A DNA stretch of 64,000 nt from NCBI GenBank assembly GCA_963718295.1, contig CAVQYV010000004.1:1-64000 (forward strand). Direction: 5' to 3'. The notes under the pieces were generated by a model. It did not search any database, was not told where the DNA came from, and was given only the letters and a program-made list of their open reading frames with translations. The first letter of the stretch is position 1, and every line of letters begins with the position of its first letter. The translations under genes and the position numbers were made by a program. Source of the stretch: CAVQYV01 sp963718295 [NCBI: uncultured Methylomirabilota bacterium] (GTDB lineage Bacteria; Methylomirabilota; Methylomirabilia; CAVQYV01). Positions 63,805 to 64,000 of the stretch are shown here, one piece after another.

Positions 63805-64000
63805 CTACAGCAGCGTGCCCTCGCAGGAAGAGCCAGATCCAGCGGTGCAGCCGAAGCAATGGCAACCGGTGCGGATTCGCCGGGTGGAGAGGGCGTCGTG
63901 GTCGAAATTCCGGATGTGATCCGGGGCACCGTGATTCACGGCTTTTCCCAGGGCCAGATTGAAATCACAGTCGAAGAGCCTTCCATCCCAGGCCACACAG
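63805..64000 (-). CDS. arsS: ArsS-like radical SAM protein, C-terminal end only
   Basis: Partial gene entering from the right edge. The last 64 residues read CVAWDGRLFDCDFNLALGKAV, then NHGAPDHIRNFD, RIRTGCHCFGCTAGSGSSCEG and a stop at 63805-63807. This matches the Cys-rich C-terminus of ArsS (arsenosugar biosynthesis radical SAM protein, also annotated DUF3641). The radical SAM CxxxCxxC part is outside the window, so the call rests on the tail motif only. ArsS makes the arsenic-ribose bond of arsenosugars in cyanobacteria; homologues are widespread with uncertain roles. 63544-63804 holds no gene. Confidence 0.75.
   Translation of the reverse strand, partial: CVAWDGRLFDCDFNLALGKAVNHGAPDHIRNFDHDALSTRRIRTGCHCFGCTAGSGSSCEGTLL

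Overview
The window reads as a piece of an uncultivated, GC-rich diderm bacterium, probably a metagenome contig. A BamD-type outer-membrane lipoprotein, MltG, a sigma-54 activator, CheC/CheD chemotaxis proteins and ThyX fit a Desulfobacterota-, NC10- or Nitrospirota-like genome better than a Gram-positive one. I cannot name the lineage. The first ~3.6 kb looks different: it carries short CACGCATCACGTATCACG-type micro-repeats that I associate with Chloroflexota (Anaerolineae) and ends abruptly inside a histidine-kinase gene, so it may be transferred DNA or a misjoined contig.

Layout. 1-3.6 kb: O-antigen-ligase-like gene (5' partial), a frameshifted UDP-glucuronate decarboxylase, a transporter stub and a truncated GAF histidine kinase. 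3.6-5.4 kb: gene-poor, with hairpins. 5.4-6.8 kb: patatin-like lipoprotein. 7.0-16.8 kb: a decayed accessory region. Two identical direct repeats of a tRNA-Glu 3' half (7026-7069 and 12638-12681) mark integration boundaries. Between and after them lie a badly broken cyclase-ATPase-TPR gene, an AT-rich methyltransferase, a kelch remnant, an IS3-family element (13060-14329) and a PLD-domain gene beheaded by it. 16.8-18.6 kb: ECF sigma/anti-sigma pair. 18.9-22.6 kb: class II aldolase, ThyX, GT39 glycosyltransferase.

22.9-33.7 kb is a one-direction catabolic cluster: LarA-like protein, cupin, HpcH/HpaI aldolase, VOC protein, 2-hydroxyacid dehydrogenase, E1alpha/E1beta/E2 of a 2-oxoacid or acetoin dehydrogenase, an isopropylmalate/tartrate-dehydrogenase-like enzyme, a zinc alcohol dehydrogenase, and a decayed IlvD/Edd dehydratase. 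It suggests breakdown of a sugar acid or hydroxyacid to pyruvate or an aldehyde and then acetyl-CoA. 33.7-38.8 kb: housekeeping genes (bamD, TPR proteins, rsmA, nicotinate phosphoribosyltransferase, thiL). 39.8-47.3 kb: a chemotaxis-like cluster (HD-GYP regulator, cheR, an MCP with almost no periplasmic domain, cheW, cheY, cheA, cheC, cheD) without cheB.

47.5-55.5 kb is mostly minus-strand: DUF1786 protein, AEC transporter, TPR lipoprotein, mltG, ruvX, a dead PQQ-propeller, the amt-glnK operon with a candidate sigma-54 promoter, and a KptA-type RNA 2'-phosphotransferase. 55.6-59.1 kb: HAD phosphatase, AIR-synthase-fold protein, homocysteine methyltransferase-like protein, CsgG-like protein. 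59.1-64 kb (minus): methyltransferase, a 996-residue protein joining a whole membrane histidine kinase to a whole NtrC-type sigma-54 response regulator, a small secreted protein, and the C-terminal end of an ArsS-like protein.

Several otherwise well-conserved genes carry a single frameshift (about 2200, 17043, 21725, 23640, 32010). Part of this may be sequencing or assembly error, so those genes are annotated across the shift.
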